Origin: Siminovitchia sediminis
GTDB taxonomy: Bacteria; Bacillota; Bacilli; Bacillales; Bacillaceae_C
Direction of reading: 5' to 3'
Assembly (NCBI RefSeq): GCF_042680885.1
Contig: NZ_JBHUEO010000116.1
Location: 1-64,000 of the forward strand
Length of the DNA stretch: 64,000 nt
In this document: one piece after another, positions 45,268-53,590 of the stretch
Layout: every line of letters starts with the position of its first letter
Numbering within the stretch: position 1 is the first letter of the stretch
Position numbers and translations under genes: made by a program
The notes under the pieces: generated by a model
Told to the model about the DNA's origin: nothing
What the model saw: only the letters and a program-made list of their open reading frames with translations
Database searches by the model: none

Positions 45268-45648
45268 ATGGAAAAGGTGTTAATTGTCGATGATCAATTC
45301 GGAATACGAACTTTATTGGACGAAGTTCTGCAAAAAGAAGGGTACGAGATTTTTCAAGCTGCTAATGGTTTGCAGGCTTTGGACGTAACCGAAAAGCATG
45401 ATCCCGATCTTGTTTTACTGGATATGAAAATACCGGGAATGGACGGTCTTGAAATATTGAGTAAGCTGAAGGAAATAAAGGCAGATATAAAAGTGATCAT
45501 TATGACTGCATACGGTGAAAAAGATTTAATAGAAAAGACGAAAGAACTGGGAGCGCTTGCACATTTTTCGAAGCCGTTTGACATTGATGAAATCCGTTCG
45601 GCTGTTAGGAAGTACTTGTTCCAGCCGTCAGACTGGACGACTACATAA
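45268..45648 (+). CDS. spo0F: Sporulation phosphorelay protein Spo0F
   Basis: A 126-residue single-domain response regulator that receives phosphate from sporulation kinases and passes it to Spo0B. The acidic pocket is IVDDQ (Asp8, Asp9), the phosphorylated residue in LLDMKIPGMDG is Asp52 (Asp54 in B. subtilis, whose protein starts two residues earlier), and FSKPFDIDEI holds the conserved Lys. ATG follows AAAGGAGG. Confidence 0.96.
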   Translation: MEKVLIVDDQFGIRTLLDEVLQKEGYEIFQAANGLQALDVTEKHDPDLVLLDMKIPGMDGLEILSKLKEIKADIKVIIMTAYGEKDLIEKTKELGALAHFSKPFDIDEIRSAVRKYLFQPSDWTTT

Positions 45649-45757
45649 ACATAGAATGTAAAGGATCGTTGATATTGCATCTCATTATTTGGTATGATGA
45701 TACTGCAAAAGATTGACGTTGATGGGCATAGTCCCACATTTGAAGGAGGAAAAGACT

Positions 45758-46621
45758 TTGCCTTTAGTTTCCATGAGAGAGATGTTACATAAAGCAAATG
45801 AAGGAAAATATGCGGTTGGCCAATTCAATTTAAACAATCTTGAATTTACACAGGCCATTCTGCAGGCAGCGCAGGAAGAAAAATCACCAGTTATTTTGGG
45901 GGTATCTGAAGGGGCTGGCCGTTATATGGGCGGCTTTACACTAGTGGTTCAAATGGTAAAAGCGCTAATGGAGGAGTATCAAGTCACTGTTCCTGTGGCC
46001 ATTCATCTGGACCACGGTTCAAGTTTCGAATCCTGCGCGAAAGCAATTCATGCAGGATTCACTTCGGTCATGATAGATGGTTCTCATTTGCCGCTTGATG
46101 AAAATATTGAGTTGACGAAGAAAGTCGTTGAGCTTGCTCATATGTTTGGCGTATCTGTTGAAGCTGAGCTCGGCAGAATTGGCGGACAGGAGGATGACCT
46201 GACTGTTGATGATGCTGAAGCTTCTTATGCCATTCCGGAAGAATGTGATCGCCTGGTAAGGGAAACACATGTTGATTGCTTTGCTCCTGCCTTGGGTTCT
46301 GTGCATGGGCCCTATAAAGGAGAGCCTAAATTGGGCTTTGACCGAATGGAAGAAGTACAAAGGCTTACGGGTGTACCGCTTGTTTTGCACGGAGGCACCG
46401 GTATCCCGACCAAAGATATTCAAAGGGCAATTTCCCTCGGTACAGCCAAAATTAATGTAAATACAGAAAATCAAATGTCATCAGCAAAGCGCGTACGCGA
46501 GGTTCTGGCTGAAAATCCCGAGATGTATGATCCGCGTAAGTATTTGGGACCCGCGAGAGAAGCTATTAAAGAAACGGTGATCGGAAAAATGCGTGAATTC
46601 GGATCTTCAGGAAAAGCATAA
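45758..46621 (+). CDS. fbaA: Class II fructose-bisphosphate aldolase
   Basis: A 287-residue zinc aldolase of glycolysis and gluconeogenesis. HLDHGSSFESC, DGSHLPLDENI, EAELGRIGGQEDD and HGGTGIP contain the metal and substrate ligands. The TTG at 45758 lies eight bases after GGAGGA; a longer in-frame extension runs into the upstream region. spo0F-fbaA-tal is the conserved order. Confidence 0.95.
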   Translation: MPLVSMREMLHKANEGKYAVGQFNLNNLEFTQAILQAAQEEKSPVILGVSEGAGRYMGGFTLVVQMVKALMEEYQVTVPVAIHLDHGSSFESCAKAIHAGFTSVMIDGSHLPLDENIELTKKVVELAHMFGVSVEAELGRIGGQEDDLTVDDAEASYAIPEECDRLVRETHVDCFAPALGSVHGPYKGEPKLGFDRMEEVQRLTGVPLVLHGGTGIPTKDIQRAISLGTAKINVNTENQMSSAKRVREVLAENPEMYDPRKYLGPAREAIKETVIGKMREFGSSGKA

Positions 46622-46698
46622 AAATCCGATGCATCTGTTTCCGGGTCTTCAGCAGGACCGGGGCCGGGAACGCATGTATTTTGATGAAATCAAGCAAT

Positions 46699-46727
46699 GA
46701 AACCGCCAGATGTTTTATGGCGGTTTC
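46699..46727 (+). terminator. Hairpin after fbaA
   Basis: AAACCGCC pairs with GGCGGTTT. The T-run is short (TTTCT), so this is a probable rather than certain terminator. Confidence 0.5.
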
Positions 46728-46893
46728 TCCATATTATATAGAAAAAAAGAATGGACGGTTTTTCTTCATGTCAATGGGGAAAATGAGGAACAACTTATTT
46801 ACATTTACAGCGGATTTTGCATGGTCCGGGATCCACCGGACAAAACTAATCATGACATCTGCAGTCAACTAAAAGAAAAGGAGTTGTATCCAA

Positions 46894-47541
46894 ATGAAAT
46901 TTTTTCTTGATACGGCCAATTTAAATGAAATAGAGAAAGCCGTTGAATTTGGACTGATTGACGGAGTAACAACCAATCCTTCATTGGTGGCAAAGGAGGA
47001 AGTTTCATTTCAAGATCGCCTAAAAGAAATTACGGAAATCATACCCGGCTCTGTCAGTGCTGAGGTGATTGCGCTTGATACAGATGGAATGGTAAAAGAA
47101 GGAATGGAACTGGCATCCATCGCTCCAAATATCACAGTCAAAATCCCTATGACACATGATGGGATGAAAGCTGTAAACATCCTTTCAAAAGAAAATATTA
47201 AAACAAATGTTACACTGATTTTTTCCGCTAACCAGGCACTTATTGCTGCACGGGCAGGTGCCGCGTACGTTTCTCCATTCATGGGGCGTTTGGATGATAT
47301 TGGCCATAGCGGAGCTGATGTCATTGGTGAAATCCGAGACATCTACTCCATTCACAATATTGATACGCAAATCATTGCTGCCTCTGTCCGGCATCCGCAG
47401 CATGTGACAGAAGCAGCACTAAGCGGCGCACATATTGCGACCCTTCCATATAAAGTGCTTATACAGCTGTTCAAACATCCATTAACGGACTGGGGCATTG
47501 AATCTTTCATGCGTGACTGGGAAGCCAGGAAAAACAAATAA
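46894..47541 (+). CDS. tal: Transaldolase, short (FSA-like) type
   Basis: A 215-residue TalC-type enzyme of the pentose phosphate pathway. The Schiff-base Lys is Lys83 in NITVKIPMT; FFLDTANLNEIEKA and DGVTTNPSL at the start are family signatures. Members of this subfamily can be transaldolases or fructose-6-phosphate aldolases; gene order and Bacillus precedent favour transaldolase. ATG follows AAAAGGAG. Confidence 0.93.
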   Translation: MKFFLDTANLNEIEKAVEFGLIDGVTTNPSLVAKEEVSFQDRLKEITEIIPGSVSAEVIALDTDGMVKEGMELASIAPNITVKIPMTHDGMKAVNILSKENIKTNVTLIFSANQALIAARAGAAYVSPFMGRLDDIGHSGADVIGEIRDIYSIHNIDTQIIAASVRHPQHVTEAALSGAHIATLPYKVLIQLFKHPLTDWGIESFMRDWEARKNK

Positions 47542-47600
47542 AACAATTTTATAATTATCCTCTGAAGTCTACATGTTTCGCCAACTTTTGTTTATAATAA

Positions 47601-47636
47601 AAGGTATAATGCCTATTTTTTCCACAATTATACCTT
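47601..47636. repeat. Inverted repeat before murA
   Basis: AAGGTATAAT (47601-47610) and ATTATACCTT (47627-47636) are perfectly complementary around a 16-base loop, 23 bases upstream of the murA start. The left arm contains a TATAAT. Confidence 0.5.
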
Positions 47637-47659
47637 AAAGGCTTGAAAGGAAGTCAAAA

Positions 47660-48946
47660 ATGGAGAAGCTAAAGATTGCTGGCGGATACCCGTTAAAAGG
47701 AACGATAAAAGTGAGCGGAGCCAAAAACAGTGCAGTTGCACTGATTCCGGCTACGATTTTGGCAGATTCCCCTGTAATCATAGAGGGTCTGCCCCATATT
47801 TCAGATGTAGATACGTTGAGCAGTTTATTGGAGGAAATTGGCGGGAAAGTAACTCTACATAATGATCGGATGCATGTAGATCCCAGTCAGATGATTTCGA
47901 TGCCTTTGCCAAACGGAAAAGTCAAGAAGCTCAGGGCTTCTTACTACTTGATGGGAGCTATGCTCGGACGGTTTAAAAAAGCGGTTATCGGATTGCCGGG
48001 GGGATGCCACCTGGGACCTCGGCCAATCGATCAGCATATTAAAGGTTTTGAAGCTTTGGGGGCGAAAGTGACCAATGAACAGGGCGCACTCTATTTAAGG
48101 GCGGATGAATTGCAGGGAGCCCGGATTTATCTGGACGTTGTGAGTGTTGGTGCCACGATCAATATTATGCTGGCTGCAGTAAAAGCCAAAGGGCGGACAG
48201 TAATTGAAAATGCTGCAAAGGAACCAGAAATTATAGATGTGGCTACGTTGCTTACAAACATGGGAGCCAAAATCAAAGGGGCCGGCACGGATGTTATTCG
48301 AATTGATGGAGTGGAACATTTGCACGGATGCCAGCATACGATTATTCCTGACCGGATCGAAGCAGGGACATTTATGATCTTAGGTTCCGCGATTGGTGAG
48401 GGCGTATTAATTGATAATGTCATACCTCATCATCTTGAATCACTGACCGCCAAACTTCGAGAAATGGGGGTTCCGGTGGAAATAGGCGATGAGCAGGTGT
48501 TTATTGGCAAGAGCGGAGATTTAAAGGCAGTTGATGTTAAAACGCTTGTATATCCAGGCTTCCCAACTGATTTGCAGCAGCCTTTTACAGCTTTGCTGAC
48601 AAGAGCTGAAGGATCTTCTATTGTCACGGACACTATTTATTCTGCCCGTTTTAAACATATTGATGAATTAAGGCGCATGAACGCCAACATTAAGGTAGAG
48701 GGAAGCTCGGCCATTGTAAATGGCTCTAAGGTCCTTCAGGGGGCCAGAGTAAAAGCATCCGACTTAAGAGCGGGTGCAGCTCTTGTGATTGCCGGACTGA
48801 TGGCTGAAGGAATTACCGAAGTAACGGGACTGGAGCACATCGACAGGGGATACAGTGGTTTAGTAGAGAAATTGAACGGACTTGGGGCAACCATTTGGCG
48901 GGAGAAAATGACGGACCAGGAGATTGAACAATTAAAGAGTTCTTGA
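47660..48946 (+). CDS. murAB: UDP-GlcNAc 1-carboxyvinyltransferase (MurA paralogue)
   Basis: A 428-residue enzyme for the first committed step of peptidoglycan synthesis. The fosfomycin-sensitive nucleophile is Cys116 in LPGGCHLGPRPIDQH; KNSAVALIPA near residue 22 binds substrate. Firmicutes usually have two MurA proteins; position between tal and glpX matches the B. subtilis murAB (murZ) copy, the secondary one. Confidence 0.93.
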   Translation: MEKLKIAGGYPLKGTIKVSGAKNSAVALIPATILADSPVIIEGLPHISDVDTLSSLLEEIGGKVTLHNDRMHVDPSQMISMPLPNGKVKKLRASYYLMGAMLGRFKKAVIGLPGGCHLGPRPIDQHIKGFEALGAKVTNEQGALYLRADELQGARIYLDVVSVGATINIMLAAVKAKGRTVIENAAKEPEIIDVATLLTNMGAKIKGAGTDVIRIDGVEHLHGCQHTIIPDRIEAGTFMILGSAIGEGVLIDNVIPHHLESLTAKLREMGVPVEIGDEQVFIGKSGDLKAVDVKTLVYPGFPTDLQQPFTALLTRAEGSSIVTDTIYSARFKHIDELRRMNANIKVEGSSAIVNGSKVLQGARVKASDLRAGAALVIAGLMAEGITEVTGLEHIDRGYSGLVEKLNGLGATIWREKMTDQEIEQLKSS

Positions 48947-49057
48947 TCATCATTCCCATTTTTCTGTAAAAGACCATACAGTAATTGGCTGAAATATGGT
49001 ATACTTTTACCTCAGGGCAATCAAGCAGGATTGTTGCCAATGACGGGAGGAAAGTCG

Positions 49058-50023
49058 ATGGAAAGAAGTTTGTCAATGGAACTCGTTCGGGTGACGGAAG
49101 CAGCGGCATTGAAGTCTGCAAGATGGATGGGCCGTGGAATGAAAAACGAAGCGGATGATGCAGCTACCACTGCCATGCGTAAAGTGTTTGATACCATTCC
49201 TATGCAGGGAACAGTGGTAATCGGCGAAGGAGAAATGGACGAGGCGCCCATGCTGTATATTGGCGAAAAGCTGGGTACAGGCGAAGGACCGAAAGTAGAT
49301 GTGGCAGTAGATCCATTGGAAGGTACATCCATTGTGGCTTCCGGCGGATGGAACGCTTTGTCTGTGATCGCAATTGCCGATACGGGAACACTCCTTCATG
49401 CTCCTGACATGTATATGGAAAAAATTGCTGTCGGACCTGAGGCCGTAGGGAAAATTGATCTCAATGCTTCTGTGACAGACAATTTAAAAGCGGTGGCAAA
49501 AGCCAAAAATAAAAATGTAGAAGACGTAGTAGCGACAGTATTGAATCGCCCGCGTCATGATGCAATTATTGCGGAACTGCGCGAAGCCGGCGCCCGTATC
49601 AAGCTAATTGATAATGGCGATGTAGCTGGTGCCATCAATACAGCTTTTGACCATACAGGTGTAGATATTTTGTTTGGGACAGGCGGTGCCCCTGAGGGCG
49701 TCATTGCTGCTGCAGCACTGAAGTGTCTGGGCGGAGAACTTCAAGGAAGGCTTGTACCTTCCAATGATGCGGAAATGGAACGCTGCAAGAAAATGAACAT
49801 CGATATCCATCAAGTGTTCCGGATGGAAGACTTGGTGAAGGGCGATGATGCTATTTTCGCTGCGACTGGAGTTACAGACGGCGAATTGCTTAAAGGCGTT
49901 CAGTTTAAAGGGTCTTATGGATCCACACATTCTCTGGTCCTGCGGGCTAAATCAGGGACGATCCGCTTTATAGAGGGACGGCACAGTCTCAGTAAAAAAC
50001 CCAATATGGTTGTAGAAAATTAA
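49058..50023 (+). CDS. glpX: Class II fructose-1,6-bisphosphatase
   Basis: A 321-residue gluconeogenic phosphatase, the same length as B. subtilis GlpX. Metal and phosphate motifs: IGEGEMDEAPML near residue 57 and VDPLEGT near 85. The ATG at 49058 lies close after GGGAGGAAAG; an ATG nine codons earlier has no site. Together with fbaA and tal this makes a small central-carbon cluster. Confidence 0.93.
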   Translation: MERSLSMELVRVTEAAALKSARWMGRGMKNEADDAATTAMRKVFDTIPMQGTVVIGEGEMDEAPMLYIGEKLGTGEGPKVDVAVDPLEGTSIVASGGWNALSVIAIADTGTLLHAPDMYMEKIAVGPEAVGKIDLNASVTDNLKAVAKAKNKNVEDVVATVLNRPRHDAIIAELREAGARIKLIDNGDVAGAINTAFDHTGVDILFGTGGAPEGVIAAAALKCLGGELQGRLVPSNDAEMERCKKMNIDIHQVFRMEDLVKGDDAIFAATGVTDGELLKGVQFKGSYGSTHSLVLRAKSGTIRFIEGRHSLSKKPNMVVEN

Positions 50024-50030
50024 TTTTTTA

Positions 50031-50057
50031 GGAGGGACACGGTCCCTCCTTCCTGAC
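50031..50057 (+). terminator. Terminator of glpX
   Basis: GGAGGGAC pairs with GTCCCTCC; a T-rich stretch follows. Confidence 0.7.
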
Positions 50058-50482
50058 TTTTATTTTAGACAACTGTTTCAGGCAGGCCTGGGGCAGGGTT
50101 TGGTTGTTATGAACCATTCAAGACAACATTCCTAGACCTTTCGCTGTAAGAGGGGTCTTCAAGAATCATTCTGGCGGACCACTAGAAACCGGGCGTCTCC
50201 TGTTGGGTCGTCATGCGCCATCAAGCGACGGCTTTAAACTTAGTGCTGGTTATCAGGTGGTTATCAATCATTAATTTTTGGGCTATACACGGATTCATTC
50301 TTCCTATTCTTCAAGTGAAATGGCACTCAATGAAAATCCTTCCACTTTCTCAACATAAATACTTTACTCTTTCAACTTCACGAGGATTTATAACAAGAAG
50401 AACATAGCAGGATGAACAGCATAAGTGAGAACAATGCATGTATAAAAGGACGTACAATAAAATAATAAAGTGTGGTGTGAAT
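50058..50482. other. Leader region of rho
   Basis: About 425 bases without a recognisable gene. Rho leaders are autoregulated in other bacteria, but I see no defined structure here. Confidence 0.35.
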
Positions 50483-51733
50483 ATGGCTGCATTAACCATT
50501 TCTTCTTTGGAAGATATGAAACTGAAAGAATTATATGAACTGGCTCGAGAATATAAAGTTTCTTATTACAGTAAATTGACAAAGAAAGAATTGATTTTTG
50601 CCATTTTAAAAGCTCGTGCAGAGCAGGAAGGCTTTTTTTTCATGGAAGGTGTACTGGAGATTATCCAGTCGGAAGGTTTTGGATTTTTAAGACCGATTAA
50701 TTATACAGCAAGCTCCGAAGATATCTATATTTCGGCTTCGCAAATTCGCCGGTTTGATTTGAGGAATGGTGATAAAGTTTCGGGGAAGGTACGGCCGCCT
50801 AAAGAAAATGAACGATATTATGGATTGCTGCATGTAGAAGCAGTCAACGGCGATGACCCGGAAAGTGCAAAAGAGCGGGTGCATTTCCCTGCCTTAACGC
50901 CTCTATATCCGGATAGGCAAATTAGATTGGAAACAACCCCATCTAACATATCTACCAGAATTATGGACCTGATTTCCCCAGTTGGTTTTGGGCAGCGCGG
51001 CTTGATTGTAGCCCCTCCAAAAGCCGGTAAAACCATGCTGTTAAAGTCCATTGCCAACTCAATCACGACAAATCATCCCGAAGCTGAATTAATTGTACTG
51101 TTGATTGATGAACGGCCAGAGGAAGTAACAGACATTGAGCGCTCGGTAGATGCAGAGGTGGTAAGCTCAACCTTTGATGAAGTTCCGGAAAATCATATAA
51201 AAGTGGCTGAACTTGTTCTGGAGCGGGCCATGCGGCTCGTGGAACATAAGCGAGATGTCATTATTTTAATGGATAGTATTACGAGACTTGCCCGTGCGTA
51301 TAATCTCGTGATTCCGCCAAGCGGAAGGACGCTTTCGGGCGGTATTGATCCTGCTGCCTTCCACCGTCCCAAACGGTTCTTTGGTGCAGCAAGAAACATA
51401 GAAGAAGGCGGAAGCTTAACGATCTTGGCAACGGCGCTTGTGGATACGGGTTCCCGAATGGACGACGTGATTTATGAAGAGTTTAAAGGAACAGGAAATC
51501 TTGAGCTGCATTTGGACCGTTCGCTGGCGGAAAGAAGAATTTTTCCCGCTATCGATATTCGGCGTTCCGGGACAAGGAAGGAAGAGCTTCTTATTCCGAA
51601 AGATCAGCTTGAGAAAATGTGGAAACTTCGTAAGGCAATGTCCGACACGCCTGATTTTGCGGAGAAATTTATACGCAAGCTGAAGCAAACTAAATCAAAT
51701 GAAGAATTTTTTGAGGTGCTGTCAACAAAATAA
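50483..51733 (+). CDS. rho: Transcription termination factor Rho
   Basis: A 416-residue hexameric RNA helicase. N-terminal helix bundle (LKELYELAREYKVS), RNA-binding cold-shock-like domain (EGFGFLRPI), ATPase with Walker A APPKAGKTMLLKS, Walker B VIILMDSITRLARA, Q-loop and R-loop (KGTGNLELHLDR). The start is uncertain: ATG at 50483 has only a weak GTGGTG site, while an in-frame ATG 15 codons upstream gives a tail not seen in relatives. Confidence 0.95.
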   Translation: MAALTISSLEDMKLKELYELAREYKVSYYSKLTKKELIFAILKARAEQEGFFFMEGVLEIIQSEGFGFLRPINYTASSEDIYISASQIRRFDLRNGDKVSGKVRPPKENERYYGLLHVEAVNGDDPESAKERVHFPALTPLYPDRQIRLETTPSNISTRIMDLISPVGFGQRGLIVAPPKAGKTMLLKSIANSITTNHPEAELIVLLIDERPEEVTDIERSVDAEVVSSTFDEVPENHIKVAELVLERAMRLVEHKRDVIILMDSITRLARAYNLVIPPSGRTLSGGIDPAAFHRPKRFFGAARNIEEGGSLTILATALVDTGSRMDDVIYEEFKGTGNLELHLDRSLAERRIFPAIDIRRSGTRKEELLIPKDQLEKMWKLRKAMSDTPDFAEKFIRKLKQTKSNEEFFEVLSTK

Positions 51734-51757
51734 TAATTTTGTTTTCTATATTGGGAA

Positions 51758-51786
51758 TTGCATTTTATAAGCAGCCTTGTTATAAT
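51758..51786 (+). promoter_or_regulatory. SigA-type promoter of rpmE
   Basis: TTGCAT, 17 bases, TATAAT, about 100 bases before the rpmE start. Confidence 0.55.
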
Positions 51787-51884
51787 AAAAAATGTGCTTT
51801 TTGAAGTTACTGCAGACAAGTCTGCGTGGTAATATTGAACTCTGTTTCAGCAAATGATTCAGGGCATTAAGGAGATGAAATGGA

Positions 51885-52085
51885 ATGAAAGCTGGAATCC
51901 ATCCGGAATATAAAAAAGCAACGGTTAAGTGTGCATGTGGAAACGAATTTGAGAGCGGATCTGTCAAAGAAAACATTCGTGTTGAAATTTGTTCAGCATG
52001 TCATCCATTCTATACAGGCCGTCAAAAATTTGCATCTGCAGATGGCCGTGTAGATCGCTTTAATAAAAAATACGGTCTTAAATAA
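51885..52085 (+). CDS. rpmE: Ribosomal protein L31, zinc form
   Basis: A 66-residue large-subunit protein. Cysteines in CACG (16 and 18) and CSAC (37 and 40) mark the zinc-binding form, as opposed to the zinc-free paralogue RpmE2 made under zinc starvation. A terminator follows. Confidence 0.97.
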   Translation: MKAGIHPEYKKATVKCACGNEFESGSVKENIRVEICSACHPFYTGRQKFASADGRVDRFNKKYGLK

Positions 52086-52091
52086 TTACGG

Positions 52092-52124
52092 GAAAAACGG
52101 GCAAGAGCGCTTGCCTGTTTTTTT
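52092..52124 (+). terminator. Terminator of rpmE
   Basis: CGGGCAAG-AGCG-CTTGCCTG hairpin followed by seven T. Confidence 0.85.
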
Positions 52125-52195
52125 ATTTCTCTGATGTGGATAAGATATACATACTGTTGAAGAAGTGCAACGTTTTGTCGCGGAGGTGCGGATCT

Positions 52196-52822
52196 GTGGA
52201 TGTGACTAATCAAAAAGGGTCAATAGAGATCATTTGTGGAAGTATGTTTTCCGGTAAAACGGAAGAACTGATAAGAAGAATCAGAAGAGTTCAATATGCA
52301 AAGCAGCATTTAATGATATTTAAACCCAGATTGGATGACCGTTATAGCGTAAATGAAGTTGTTTCCCATAATGGCCTTTCAGCCATTGCAGAACCTGTAG
52401 ATCGTTCCCGTGATATACTGGATAGGGTTCATGCGGAAGTGGACGTCGTGGCGGTGGACGAAGTTCAATTTTTTGATGAAGAGATTGTTACTGTGGCCAA
52501 TCAACTGGCTGACTCCGGCCACAGAGTCATCATGGCAGGGCTGGATCAGGATTTTCGCGGAACTCCGTTCGGCTCCATGCCGCAATTATTGGCGATGGCG
52601 GAATATGTGACTAAGCTACATGCGGTTTGTGTTGTATGCGGAGAACCAGCAAGCAGGACACAGCGGCTCATAGATGGGAAACCAGCGGGTGATGAGGATC
52701 CCGTCATATTGGTAGGCGCATCGGAAGCTTACGAAGCCAGATGCCGCCGGCATCACGAAGTTCCTCCCGGAAAAAGCGAACATGTGGCTGCAGTTCAGGA
52801 AATGAAAATAAACGATTACTGA
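52196..52822 (+). CDS. tdk: Thymidine kinase
   Basis: A 208-residue type II thymidine kinase of the salvage pathway. P-loop GSMFSGKTEEL near residue 17, DEVQFFDE near 90, and a zinc site built from CVVCGEPASRT and ARCRRHH. GTG at 52196 is nine bases after GGAGG; the frame opens 20 codons earlier without a good site. A terminator follows at once. Confidence 0.94.
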   Translation: MDVTNQKGSIEIICGSMFSGKTEELIRRIRRVQYAKQHLMIFKPRLDDRYSVNEVVSHNGLSAIAEPVDRSRDILDRVHAEVDVVAVDEVQFFDEEIVTVANQLADSGHRVIMAGLDQDFRGTPFGSMPQLLAMAEYVTKLHAVCVVCGEPASRTQRLIDGKPAGDEDPVILVGASEAYEARCRRHHEVPPGKSEHVAAVQEMKINDY

Positions 52823-52846
52823 AAAACCGGCTTGCAGCCGGTTTTG
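52823..52846 (+). terminator. Terminator of tdk
   Basis: AAAACCGGC-TTGCA-GCCGGTTTT, then GTTTT. Confidence 0.85.
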
Positions 52847-53141
52847 TTTTATATAATTTTGGCGGCGGCTGACCGGAAGGCGTGTGCAGCGAAGCCCCAG
52901 ATGTTTTAACCTGAGGAGACAAGCTGCCTGCCGAGGTAATTCAGGATAAATATTCCTCCTGTCCAAATGAAGATGCAAGCGTTTCTCGCTGTACACGTAT
53001 GAAGTATAAGTGCTGTGTCTGCTGGAGGCTTTTTGACCAACATCGGCTTCTTGTTGACTGCTATTTATCACGGGGAGCAATTGGCAACAGGATGAGAACT
53101 TATTTTATATATCCCTGCAGAACTGTGCGTTTCCACCATAC
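52847..53141. other. Intergenic region after tdk
   Basis: Nothing recognised before the DnaA-box cluster at 53142. Confidence 0.3.
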
Positions 53142-53227
53142 TTATCCACATGTGGATATATGAACCGGCAGCAGTGGAAAATTTCCAGAATGTGAATAAA
53201 AAGACGAAAACAAAACTTGTGGGTATA
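53142..53227. promoter_or_regulatory. DnaA-box cluster between tdk and prfA
   Basis: TTATCCACA (53142-53150, plus), its near mirror TGTGGATAT (53151-53159), and TGTGAATAA (53191-53199, minus-strand TTATTCACA). A weaker TGTGGGTAT lies at 53219. Two of these match the DnaA consensus TTATNCACA exactly. Confidence 0.55.
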
Positions 53228-53233
53228 TGATAA

Positions 53234-53514
53234 ACGCCGTCCTCGGCTCGAGGTCGCCAGCGAAGGCAAAGACCGCTTTCTTCTGCGGCAGTCTTATGCA
53301 TGTCGGGGCTAATCAAGGCGCCTCCGCTTTTCTGTTGTCGAGCCTGGGGCGGCAGGGGCTCGAGGCACTTTCAACAAAACCAATGAAGGCAAACTACGCC
53401 TTCGCTGGTTTTGCCTCCGACGGACAGGACGTCCTAGTGCCACCGACGCCACAGGATGTGGCGTTTGTCGGCGGCCAGCGCTTGTCGCCCCTAGGCAGCC
53501 CCCTCCGCGTTTCT
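53234..53514 (-). repeat. Dispersed hairpin repeat, locus C (tdk-prfA)
   Basis: Two copies in minus-strand orientation. The one nearer tdk (about 53245-53332) ends with CGCCTCCGCTTTTC on the plus strand; the other (about 53358-53514) has the AAAACCA..GAAGGC/GCCTTC..TGGTTTT hairpin (53376-53412) plus an inserted, GC-rich stretch of about 60 bases. GGCTCGAGG and CAGCGCTTGTCGCCC tie it to loci A and B. Confidence 0.7.
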
Positions 53515-53590
53515 GATAAAAAAGTTGCTTTGCAGAAAGTGCACGGTGTACTATAAAAAGAGCATGAATGGATACTTGAGGTGAAGACTT

